Shown piece after piece: positions 34,479-44,413 of a DNA stretch of 64,000 bases (position 1 is its first letter; every line of letters begins with the position of its first letter). Below the pieces are notes generated by a model, which made no database searches, was not told the DNA's origin, and worked only from the letters and a program-made list of their open reading frames with translations. Origin of the DNA: Litoditis marina (lineage: Eukaryota > Nematoda > Chromadorea > Rhabditida > Rhabditidae); NCBI GenBank assembly GCA_964036275.1, contig OZ038437.1:15904090-15968089 (forward strand). The letters are read 5' to 3'. The translations under genes were made by a program, and so were the position numbers.

Positions 34479-35388
34479 TATAGTCCATTTCACCAATCGA
34501 TGTACTCCTACAGTAATCCTTCAATTATTCAAGTGGGTGTTTTCTAATGAAAAAGTCATTACTTTGGTTTTAAATTTCCAGAATCAGTAGTAGTAAACAT
34601 GCAGAAGACACTATCAACATTTTGAGGACTTCTGAATACGCTAATATATCAAACATTGACCTGCTCTGAACTCCCTGGGACTGGGACGTCGTAGCAGTCG
34701 ACCGTCCGGGACGCGATGTTTACGCGTCCCAGACGGTTTGACTGCTACGGTCCCAGACGGTTAGTCAGGATCAGCCGTGCCAGCGCGGCCCCAGACCATT
34801 CCGAAATTTAATTGATTAATAATATTACTGATTCACTCCGAATCAACCGCATTCATTTGGTAGTATATTTTTTATTCATGTTTCATTCATGTTTATATAC
34901 ATTAATCCTGCTATTCATAAAGCGGAAAATTCTACGCGAAATTGTGGACGATAGTAAGATTTAAGTTACTATAACTTAAATCTCAATGCTAATTCTTTTT
35001 GAAAAAAATACACTTTTTTCAAATGAATTCGCACAAGCATGTTTTCTCTTTAACACCTAATCGAAGTGAGCACTTCTTTCGTGTGTCAGAGCGGCTTTTA
35101 ACCTAGCTCGAATGAACTAAATTGACTGAGTTGCGCAGAGTGGCACCTCTAGCACGTACGTATCTAATTCTGGCCGGACCGCTGATTACTTCACGAGTGG
35201 CAATCCAGCTATCATTGCGAGTGCAACGACGTCTGCTACGTTGAGTAATATGACCCGTACGTCGTCTGCTACCAAGCTAAAATGCGGTTTTTTTGCGTGA
35301 CTGCTACGACGTCCCAGTCCCAGGAAGTTCAGAGTGGAAGAGATAGCAGATTACTGTAGGAGGTTATAAGTGGGTGGAACAAACTATA
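34479..35388. mobile_element. Family-2 MITE split by a second transposon
   Basis: The outer MITE begins TATAGTCCATTTCACCAATC and ends GGAACAAACTATA, closely matching the intact copy at 8938-9174. It is interrupted at GACCTG/GAAG. It sits within copy C of the small locus, between matching parts at 34417-34478 and 35389-35800. Confidence 0.9.
34664..35334. mobile_element. 671 bp element with ~36 bp terminal inverted repeats
   Basis: The left end CTCTGAACTCCCTGGGACTG continues to GGACGTCGTAGCAGTC, and the right end matches in reverse complement with one mismatch. Comparison with the unbroken MITE at 8938-9174 shows a duplicated TG as the target site. Inside are further palindromes of GACGGTTTGACTGCTACG type. 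No transposase ORF. Confidence 0.85.
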
Positions 35389-35800
35389 ATTAGCTCACCT
35401 TTTCAACTTAATGTGGAATAAGATGGAAAATGCTCGTTCGATTCCCGAACATAGTTAGAGTTTTCTGAAAAAAAGCCTGTAGTTTTTTTCCGAAATTCTT
35501 ATGAATACTTACTTCAGTTAGGAAACATAACCGTTGAAAAAAACTGTTAATTCACAAATAGTACAAGCACTCATGGTTTGCAGAGAAGTAGAAATTAATT
35601 TTATATTTTCGAAAATGTAGATTTTATTTATCTTAGTTGGAATGAAAGACTATTATTGAACACATCCTTTGTTAAACAGAAAATTCTTCAAATGAAAAAA
35701 ACTCACCTCTCTCAAACTTCATTTTGGTACGCATATTATAGATTCTAGCACTGATATATGCAGTGCTCTAATTATACATGAATATCTGAAAAAAACTCAA
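35389..35800 (-). pseudogene. Copy C of the triplicated small locus
   Basis: Highly similar to 30180-30590, including the ATG exon (35734-35707) and the middle exon (about 35475-35407). The middle exon carries the same CAA-to-TAA change as copy B. The last exon is absent here, and the left part of the copy lies at 34417-34478, beyond the nested transposons. Confidence 0.6.
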
Positions 35801-37610
35801 ATAAAGAAAATGGTTGATTAAAAACTTGATGGTTTCAATGTTTGTATTGTATTTGTGTGCTTTGTTGAATATAGACAAACGAATAATAAATATCAGCAAG
35901 TAGTTATGTTGTTTTGGCGAAAATCTCCTACTTGTTGATAAACAGTGTATTGGTCAATTCAAAGTTGCAACTATAGATAGGGAATTGGTATGAGTGAAAT
36001 GTTAAATGTTTTAGTTTGATCTCCATATCTTCACACACGCTAAAATATCCTACTCGAACAGAAAACAACAGAACCAAACTACAAACCATAAAGGATTGTA
36101 CCTATATAGAAGAGACACTTTGGTTTTCCTGTAGGCTATTGGTAAACTCTTTTACAAAAGAAAGGCTTTTGAACATGACACACTGATTTTTCAGAGAAGT
36201 GGTTGAGTTGTGCAGTTATTTGCAACGTTATTTTGATCAAATAGGTTTGAACATGTACACCTACATTATCCAGCTAATCTTGGTTTTCTTATTAAATTCT
36301 GATTCAGCGTTTTTTCTTCATTTCATATCTCAATACGTTTTATATTACTTAGTAAAGTTTTTCACAGTCAAACAGCGAATGTCCTGTCAACGTGATTGAA
36401 GAGCATTATAAACTCAGTAAACTTCCTTACAAAACCTTACGAAGTTATGAAGTTAGTTCTGTTTAATTTGACTGCGAAACTCCCAGGGAAAAAAAGATGG
36501 TTCATGCTGAGTGGAAAATGTGGCCATAGACCCCCTCTCTTGTGTACGCTGACCGCGACGCAGCCGCTCGCGTCTAACGATAAGGACTGTCTCAGTTGCA
36601 ATTGCGCGACGGTTTACACATGCAACCAGGTTGCATGCAACCAAAATGCAACCGGGTTGCATGTGTTAATAAAGTTCGGTTGCTTTCCAAATGCAACCGG
36701 GTTGCTTTTGGTTGCTTTTCAAATGCAACCAAACACTCAATTTTTTGACATTTTCCGGTTTTTTAATGCAATTTGGTTGCTTTTTGCTGCATTTGGTTGC
36801 ATTTGAAAGGCAACCAAACTGTCTTCACACATGCAACCTGGTTGCATTTTGGTTGCATGCAACCCGGTTGCATGTGTAATTAATTGGCTCAATTGCGCTT
36901 CATAATACAGTGTCCTTGTTTTTATAACAAGTGGACATATACTATACATTAAAGACAGAATTTTTCACAAAGTTCGTTTAAACAAACAGGTTTTTGTGCA
37001 AGCTCCATAATGTGTTCAAATTAGTATCATTCAAGTGTTTGCTACAGTATACTCCGTTCCACCAATCGATAACTTTCTACAGTAATATTTCGAGTATCTA
37101 AGAGCATCTATCTAACCAACAAACGGACTTTTACATTCACTGTTGTATGGTTGTAGTACCCAATGTGGAAAACGATACCTCCAAGAAAATTACTTGAAAG
37201 ATTCACAATCTTACTGTAGATGGGGGCTATTGTTGCGTGAAACAAACAATAATATGCTTTGGATCCACAGAGGGAAAAGTGGGTTTGAACTGCTGATTTG
37301 AATAGATACTTGCTATAAAGGATGAAATTAAAGCGAAGCACCGTCAGTCCAATCTACGGGGAAAATAATAGTTACGCCCCAATTCCATGAGGGAGGAAAC
37401 ACATACAATGTAGATATTCACCCCTTGAGAGGCCTGGGGTCAAAGATCAGCTTACTATTTACTTCAACATGTTTACATTTTACCCTCAACTTCACACTTT
37501 TGGGTTTCTTCCAGGGTGATGAATTTTCGTGAGACTGCAACATACCAAAAGTAACACAAACGACCAGTTTATCGTTAGAATTGGAGAATGATTGCAATAT
37601 ACCACGTTCA
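35801..37610. other. Gene-free stretch, palindromic repeats
   Basis: 36600-36880 is a cluster of TTGCATGCAACC and GGTTGCATTTGG palindromes giving artefactual ORFs. A family-2 MITE spans about 37050-37252. A 66-codon ORF at 36199 follows a TTTTTCAG but shows no further support. Confidence 0.5.
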
Positions 37611-37691
37611 ATATACAATTTCTTCATATTCATTGTGTATTATCTGTTCAATATACAATTTCGTTATATTCATCACGTGCTTTCTTTTTAT

Positions 37692-40003
37692 TCAATTCAT
37701 GAAACATGCAATGAAAGCAGTGAGGATCATCAAAATGTTTCGCTGCATCGAAAGTTCGGTGGCGGCATCAGATTCATCAGAATCATCTTCGTCCGAATCA
37801 CTCGAATCACCCTTCTTCTTCTTCTTGCCACCCTTTACCATTTCTGGAAAGGGAAATAAAAAAGAGGGAGAAGGGGGAGAGAGAGAGAGAGAGAGAGAGA
37901 ATGGATAAGTGAGTTTAAGATAGAGAGAGAGAAAGAGAGAGAGAGAGAAAGAGAGAGAAAGAGAGAGAAAGAGAGAGAGGGAGACGGTGATTGAGAGAAA
38001 AAAAGAGTGAGAGAAGGAGAGTAAGAGAAAGAGAGAAAGATAGAGAGAGAAACTCACGACTAATCTGCTGCACGCAGCCGCGAACATTGCCAAGCAGTCC
38101 TGTTTTCTTCCCGCCCTGCAAAAAAAACACCCATTTTCTTTTTGCAAGTTATAGAAGAACTTCACGTGATTCTTGAGTGCTCCAAAATTTCAAAAATCTG
38201 GGGGATGGGGAATTCCACTCAGACATTCACCATCTCCCCCCCCCCCCCCCCCCCACCTGGGTTGGCGGGGGTGAACTTTAATAACCGTTTACGTAATAGC
38301 GCCGTGGTTACCGCCCCTGTACGAATCTTTTGCTCGTAGGTTCGATTCCGGCGAGAGACAGAAATTTATAAATTTGACACCCACTATATTAGGTTTTCCT
38401 GTTCAGTTTCAATCAGATGTAAACGTACTATGTGAACTGTGAAAAAGGTAAATTAGCGGTAAAGTGGTTTCTATGATGCGCGGATGTCGTAACGCAACGC
38501 GTGTCATGCGTATTGATTGAGTTGACGTTTCGCCGGCGTAAATCGACGATCATGTTTCATTCACCGTATTGGACGGGCCTGCGTCCTGATGTGTGAGTGG
38601 AACGGAGTATTTTCTCTGTTTCCCCTCCCCCTCTCTCTCTCTTTTCTCTCTCTCTCTCTCATCCTCTCCCTCTCTCTCCTTCTCTTATCATCTCTTATTA
38701 TCTTTCTCTCTCTTTTTCTCTGAACCGAAGTACGAAGTGCGATACCTTATCGATTATCTTCAAGTCCCCGTTGCATAGATCCGTGGTACAATAACACCAT
38801 CCTTTACCGGCTTCATCATTTTCTAGGCATTCTTTTCCCTGAAAAAAAGCATGTGCATATACTAGAAGTTAATTGAATAGTCACGTAATTTCGGTATTCA
38901 AATGAGAAATCGTGCACTTTTTCATTGCACGTTTAGAGTTATGATGTGTTTAACGTGTTTCCCGTGACTGTGCAGTTGACTTACAGTATAAACTAGGAAG
39001 ATAAGTTGAAACTAATCAAAAAACCAATTTGTTTCAATAAAAACGCAGACAGCCTGAGACTGTCTGCGTTTCTCTGACCTGAATACTCTCTCGTCGAGGC
39101 CGCTACAAAAGTGGTTTTCAAAAGAGGCAATTGACAAGGCGTTGTCTAAGACTCGCAATGACAGTTACCATGAGATTATTAGAGCTGAATAAGATTATAC
39201 CTCAAGTAAATTGAATAGTTACGTGAAATCGGAACAAGCAGTTGTGTACGTTGTCATTGCACGTTCCTGAGTTCTGCTGTGTTTAACTTGTTCCACGTGA
39301 CTGTGCAATAGACAAACAGTATATGGTTCCTACGATCTCTGTACGAGCCAGACTTTTTCATAGCTACCGATGTATACTGTTAGTCAATTCCACAGTCACG
39401 TGAAACATGTTAAACACAGCAGAACTCAGTAGCGTGCAATAACAAAGTGCACGTTATCTTTTTATAATGCTAACACTACGTGACTATTCATTTCACTTCT
39501 AGTATACGTTTCTTACAAGACCGAAACTTCGTTCACCTCAAAGGACGCCAGACACCAATATGGAGGAATCAAGTTCTGACCCATTGAGATTTTGTACAAC
39601 CATGTAACTTCTCCTCATTTGCGTTATGTCTCGTCGCACAGCGCACTATGCTAATCAATAATAATTATTGTAAACGCTTCGCTAATTTCTAGCCTTGACA
39701 GTAATGCATTATCCCATTCTAATGAAACTGTTACTTTTGCAGATCACTAAACTTTCTTCATTTTCATATGAAACGTTTTTCTCAACACCTAAAGTTGATC
39801 AGAAACATGCAAATTTCTTTATTCGTGTCCTACCTTCTCTGTTTCATCTGGCTTAGAACACTTGGATACACACGATGAGTCGTGTAAGTTCTGCATTGTG
39901 AGACATGCTTCTCCCTTCTTGCAATCTTCCTTGGTCGGCTCACCCCCTTTCTCCGAACGGTACCCGTAGCACCGAAGAGCAGAGCAGCCAGAGAGCAGAA
40001 CAG
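37692..40003 (-). CDS. Ly6/ET-like GPI-anchored protein, minus-strand copy (4 exons)
   Basis: Exons in gene order: 40003-39834, 38838-38746, 38115-38058, 37843-37692 (TGA overlapping AATAAA). It is the paralogue of the gene at 10420-15069, with the same exon phases and near-equal exon lengths. Exon 1 gives LLSGCSALRCYGYR then SCVSKCSKP. Exon 2 holds GWCYCTTDLCNGDL, the Ly6 C-terminal signature. Exon 3 has LGNVRGCVQQ. Exon 4 is a Lys/Asp/Ser-rich spacer ending in the hydrophobic NILMILTAFIACFMN expected of a GPI signal. Exon 1 begins in phase 1, so a signal-peptide exon with the ATG should lie between 40010 and 40320; I could not fix it. Introns 2 and 3 contain CT/GA microsatellites, a C tract, a SINE-like tRNA core and a family-3 MITE. 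Confidence 0.78.
37870..38050. repeat. (GA)n microsatellite in intron 3
   Basis: GA-rich on the plus strand, so CT-rich in the gene's sense. The same intron of the paralogue at 14710-14890 is also CT-rich, so the repeat probably predates the duplication. Long Ser/Phe/Leu ORFs here are artefacts. Confidence 0.85.
38236..38387 (+). mobile_element. C19 tract and tRNA-like SINE core
   Basis: A run of 19 C at 38236-38254 is followed by an A-box-like GTAATAGCGCCGTGGTTACC (about 38292) and a B-box-like GTAGGTTCGATTCCGG (about 38336-38351), then GACACCCACTATA. Same SINE-like family as 13278-13461. Confidence 0.55.
38858..39506. mobile_element. Three family-3 MITEs
   Basis: Copies at 38858-38990, about 39198-39322 and 39373-39506, the last in opposite orientation. 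All lie in intron 1 of the minus-strand Ly6-like gene. Between the first two is a palindrome with CAGACAGCCTGAGACTGTCT (about 39050-39070). Confidence 0.75.
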
Positions 40004-40309
40004 CTGCAAATAGAGGAGTTGGATAGAAGTGAAGTTTCGAATGCCATTTTGTAGTTTGGTGGAGACTACAAACAACGCAGAATAGATCGGCAATGTGCAA
40101 TTCTTCAATTCTGAATCTTTCGAATCATAATGTGAACAAAATGTTTAAAGAAGATTATTTTCATGGAAAAGCATAATCATAGCATCCAGTAGTCTTTATG
40201 ACCTAAACTTTCGATATTTTGTATCTTTTCAATAGTCTTTTTCGTTAATCTGTTCCAGATTGTGTCAAAAACGTTTGCAAAAGCAATCTGCGTTCCTTAG
40301 TTCTGCGTA

Positions 40310-40755
40310 GCGTCTATAGTCGCAATTTCCCCATAAAGACAGCAGAGCGGTCGTTGATTATCTGCCAACAGGTGAGAGAGTGTGTAGATCAAAGATACAC
40401 GACTGGCTGGCCGCTCGTCAAACCCCACCCCCTACCGAGTTGACCGCTGTCTAAAACGATTCGACAAATCGAGAGCACGAAAATCGAGTTCGGACCTAAG
40501 CGTGGGGAATTGAAAACTGAAAACTCACCAAAACAGAGGGTTAGTTGAAGAGGCCGCATCCTCTAAGGAAAGTGAGTAGAATGATTTCTCGGGACTTTTC
40601 TCAGACTTTCCAGCGAAACTTTTCCCGGAAACCGTTTCCACGTCCCAGGAAGTTCGTGGAAAACGTCTGCACTAGCCGTCGAAAAAAAACCCGGGAAATT
40701 CACGATTTTCCAACCTGTCTAAGCCGGTTTCCGTTTTCAGGTTCTTGAACGCGTT
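40310..40755. repeat. Inverted segmental duplication (matches 9838-10390)
   Basis: The reverse complement of 40310-40755 aligns with 9838-10390 over most of its length. Shared phrases include GACGGCTAGTGCAGACGTTT, CCTCTGTTTTGGTG and ACGCAGAACTAAGGAACGCA. With the paralogous exons, the duplicated block is about 9.84-15.1 kb (+) and 37.6-40.76 kb (-). The ~65-codon ORFs inside either copy have no other support. Confidence 0.8.
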
Positions 40756-40902
40756 TTTGTTTTTCGTGAGTTCTGTTTCATCGTTTCTCCAGTTCTGTAG
40801 AGGCTGTTTAATGTTGAATTCAGTATTAAGTTCGGTCTATATGGGGTTTTCAAAGTCATACATGCTCGTCTCTCGTCAAAATCGAACCTGCGATCGGAAG
40901 GT

Positions 40903-41116
40903 TATAGCTCACACCATTCCTACTGAGACTCCTACAGTAATCTAACAAACTTCTCGAAGAAGTTTCTAGATGTTTATGTTTATGTTAGTGTAGAAGATGT
41001 TTAGCTGAAAATTTAGTTCATGGAAAAACTCCTCCGATCAAAAGCAAGTGAGCAAGACGGCTGGGAAATTTCGAAATCCTACTGTAGAAGTCTCAGTAGG
41101 AATGGAAAAGACCATA
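40903..41116. mobile_element. MITE, family 1
   Basis: Arms TATAGCTCACACCATTCC and GTAGGAATGGAAAAGACCATA with the usual CTGAGACTCCTACAGTA inner palindrome. SINE-like end fragments flank it (about 40870-40895 and 41150-41215). Confidence 0.8.
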
Positions 41117-41274
41117 ATAATGACTGGTGGCCAACCACTGCGCTGCTCTCGCACATAGTCGACACGCTTCCCAATCGCAGACACGTGTACGCACACAGCG
41201 GAAAGTTAGATGTACAGCACTCTACACGAAACTGTAGAATAAAACTTTCAACAATAATATCAGTGAACCTTCAT

Positions 41275-41752
41275 TCAAATCAGGAATGCGATAAGAGCCG
41301 TCATAAGAGAGATAGTTGTCGTGCTTGTTGCTGCAGCAGCTTCAGTGGATTGAGCTAGAGCAGATGGACTCGGTGTCGAAGTAGAAGTCTTAACTTCAGC
41401 AGGCAGTTCGGCGATGAGAGCTATAAACATCAAAAACGGAATGTTTGTGAACGTACCGTATTTAAAAACCGAGACCTTCTGCAAATTCTGGTCAAATATC
41501 GTTTTTTCAGCATGTCCAATCGAATGGAAACAAGAGAAGGGCGTCGCCTGCTTACAATACAATACAATACATTAGTCCAATACCGATTAAATATGGTCTA
41601 TAGTTTATCACACAAGTCCATTCTGCTTGCTTAGACAACATAAAATGACGTTTGAAAAATATATGGAACTAAAACTTACGACCCAGCTTCCCAATGCACG
41701 TCCGCATACCAATAATCCTCGGATTGTTAGGCGCATTTTTCCAATCATAATT
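41275..41752 (-). CDS. Ly6/ET-like GPI-anchored protein, 3' half only
   Basis: Two phase-matched exons: 41752-41680 (IIGMRTCIGKLG, aligning with LGNVRGCIQQ of the other two genes) and 41420-41275 (Ser/Thr/Ala-rich spacer, then SLMTALIAFLI and TGA, a GPI-type tail). This is the third member of the family in the window, and it lies head-to-tail with the minus-strand copy about 1.3 kb away. I found no upstream exon with the CYC..DLCN signature out to 44 kb; a G-rich repeat element sits immediately upstream. It may be a truncated gene, or its 5' exons may have diverged beyond recognition by eye. Confidence 0.55.
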
Positions 41753-41813
41753 CTGTAAAATATCATAATAACAATAATAATAACAATAATAATCTTTTAC
41801 GGTAACTACTTCA

Positions 41814-42052
41814 GCCGTCATGGGATTATTGTACCATTGTCCCCCCCCCCCTTGAGCCGAAACAGGACTGGAATCCGACCCGTAGTACAATCACCCCCCA
41901 CCCCATAGGGGGGGGGGGGATTTACTGCAGGTTTGGATTGAGTGGGGGGCGATTGTTAAACAGGTCCGGGGTTGTACTATTGCCCCCCATTTCGTATTGT
42001 GGGGAGTGATTGTTAAACGTCGACATTGTACGATTACCCCCAGAAACAGTTC
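41814..42052. mobile_element. G/C-tract element (copy 1)
   Basis: Alternating runs of C and G (CCCCCCCCCC, GGGGGGGGGGGG) separated by TTGAGCCGAAACAGG, CAGGTTTGGATTGAGTGG and GTTGTACTATTGCCCCCC. Copy 2 is at 63358-63600. The ORFs here are not genes. Confidence 0.75.
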
Positions 42053-43330
42053 TTCTGTTCCAGCAATCGATGTCTTTCTACCCATCATATATTTAGAAAG
42101 CATTTCATGATGAATCACGTATTGTTTGGTTTTCAAATTTCATAGTTTGTGATAGTGAAGATGCAGAAGGATCTACCAAACATTGCAGAATTTCCGAGAA
42201 TGCCACAATACCACATTCTGATTTTGAAGACGTTATAAGTGGCTGGAACGAACAAAAGAGCTCGAAACTCTATGGAAGCATCCCTCTTTGTTTCCTACCC
42301 TATAATTTCCCTCTTTCTCTTTGTTTGCAGCCACGAACAAATTCGCGATTCCTCCAAATTTCCTAGAGACCTTTAAAGAATCCTATCTTGTCTCAGGGAG
42401 TTTGTACGGGTTCGCAACATGTGAGCTCGGATCTTTTCTTACTGAGTTCCAAAGTCGCAATGTTTCCGTTTCTTCATTTCCTGACGTTGCACCCTCGCCG
42501 TTTTCTCGCTGATATCTTTTCCTTACCTACATCTTTTGTCTGTCAATGGCTCAAATGCAACTTTAATGATTTCTACTCGACTATTCCTGCTCTTTCATCA
42601 TCCCTAATATGAACTTTCCTCATTTATCTACAGATTTGCTGCCATTTTTGCTGTATTTTATTTGTTTCGATTCATAACTAGTGTTAATTTGTCAATTACT
42701 GTGAATAAACTAATCATTTCAGACCATGAAACCAATTCCGAACTTCGAAAGACAGCTCACACTACTCAGACAGCTCCTTGCCATTTAGCAAACCACTTTT
42801 GTAGCGGCCTCGGCGAGAGAGTGTGCAGGTCAGAGAGACGCAGGCTGTCTGTCCTATCTGCCGCCTAATTTACCTGCGTGCTCTCTCGCTTTTGTAGCTT
42901 GCTAATCTCAGAAAATTGGCGCCAATGTTTCTGAGTACATCCCGCTCCGGACGGGCGCAGCGCCAAGGCCTCTTGTTTATTCGATCTTCGAATGAGCGAC
43001 CAAGTGGGTGGTGCAATATACATTTCGAACCAATGCGAATCATAACTCCAGACCAAACTATTATCGAATTCGTTTTGGTTTCTTTTGTTTGAAATCGAAA
43101 ACGTACGAGATTTGCATTTATCCTCAACTAACAAAACTTGTAAGTAATAATTACAGTCCAATTTGTTGTAACCGTCTTTCGAAATACAAGCTATTGAATT
43201 CACTTGGTACAGAGATTCAACAAAATTGCTTTCTGAACAAAAATTCGTTTCACTCGCGTATACAAATCGCAGGTCAGTTTTATCTGATTTGATCGGGAAA
43301 ACTTGACAAAATCAAAATGTAAATTTTCAC
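42053..43330. other. Gene-poor stretch with one exon-like segment
   Basis: 42334-42400 follows TTTGTTTGCAG and reads TNKFAIPPNFLETFKESYLV. It could be an upstream exon of the next gene, but its donor is unclear. 42790-42940 is a GAGAGAGTGTGCAGGTC palindrome. The paired ORFs at 42865-43292 on both strands have no other support. Confidence 0.35.
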
Positions 43331-43907
43331 ACCATTCAAACGTTGGCTAAACCATGGATTAAAAAGCTCGAAGAAGAACACACCGACAAGATTTGGTGTT
43401 TGAGCCAGGTGAGCTCCACAACTAGGAAACTGCACAGAAAAAATTATTCAATATAAATAAATAAATTTATTTTCTGTTTCATTTTATCTATTGGGGCCAA
43501 AATTGAAAGTTGAGTCTTAAAACTATACTCCGTTCACCAATCGATCACTTTCTACAGTAATCCTTCGATTATTCAAAGGCATCGGGCAATAGACTTTTCA
43601 ACTACATTTCTTGCAGATTTGTAGCAACAACCATTGATAGCCAACTAGCGAGGTTTCGAGTGTTCCCGAAAAGTTTTAGATGTGGAAAACATATCTGAAA
43701 GATTCATAATCTTACTGTAAAACGCTATCGTTGTGTAAAACAGACCATAGGGTGAATTGAAAATCTCTATAGATTGACCGTGATTTTTTTTTTATTTGTT
43801 CGCCGTGGTTTTTATCTTACCTGAATGATTTCAGTTCTATGAGAACGCAGTCTGCCGCAGGTACAAAGCTCAACTTAACTGGCCCATCTCCGACTGCCTT
43901 CCTTATA

Positions 43908-44138
43908 TAGTTCACCCCATTCCTACTGAGACTCCTACAGTAACCTTACCAACTTTCCGAAGGCTGTTGTGAAGCTGAAAATGGAGTTCATGAAAAACGC
44001 TCTCGTATATTCACTCTACCTGAGAACGAGAATGAGGTAAAAAAATCCTCAACTTCTTCGATCAAAAGGAAGTGAGCAAAACGGCTTGGAAAATTCGAAA
44101 TCCTACTGTAGGAGTCTCAGTAGGAATGGAAAAGACTA
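43908..44138. mobile_element. Family-1 MITE inside a coding exon
   Basis: TAGTTCACCCCATTCC ... GGAATGGAAAAGACTA flanked by TA at 43906-43907 and 44139-44140 (target duplication). Coding sense resumes in frame across the insertion if the MITE and one TA are ignored. Confidence 0.85.
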
Positions 44139-44181
44139 TAATTCTACGGACCACCTGGTAACTTTCGACAAAGAGACTGTA

Positions 44182-44413
44182 TAGTTCGTTTCACCAATCA
44201 ATGTCCTTCTACAGTAATCTGTAAAATATTCAGGAGGGTTTTTCTAATGAATAAATTATTATTTTGCTTTCAAAATTTAAGAGTTTGTAGAAGTGAAGGT
44301 AGAAAACAGAATAGCGAAGTTTGAAATCATTCTGAAAACATCAGACTACGAAACGCTGACCTGGAAGTTTGCGCAGATTACTGTGGAGGGTTATAAGTGC
44401 GTGAAACAGACTA
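44182..44413. mobile_element. Family-2 MITE inside the same coding exon
   Basis: TAGTTCGTTTCACCAATC ... GTGCGTGAAACAGACTA flanked by TA at 44180-44181 and 44414-44415. A GT at 44179-44180 and an AG at 44408-44409 (AAACAG) bracket it, so splicing from 44179 to 44409 would leave the reading frame open with one extra codon. Confidence 0.85.

Noticed and set aside
37585..38176. Long ORFs on both strands (up to 157 codons)
   Set aside because: Same cause in the minus-strand paralogue; the Ser/Leu/Phe runs are the microsatellite.
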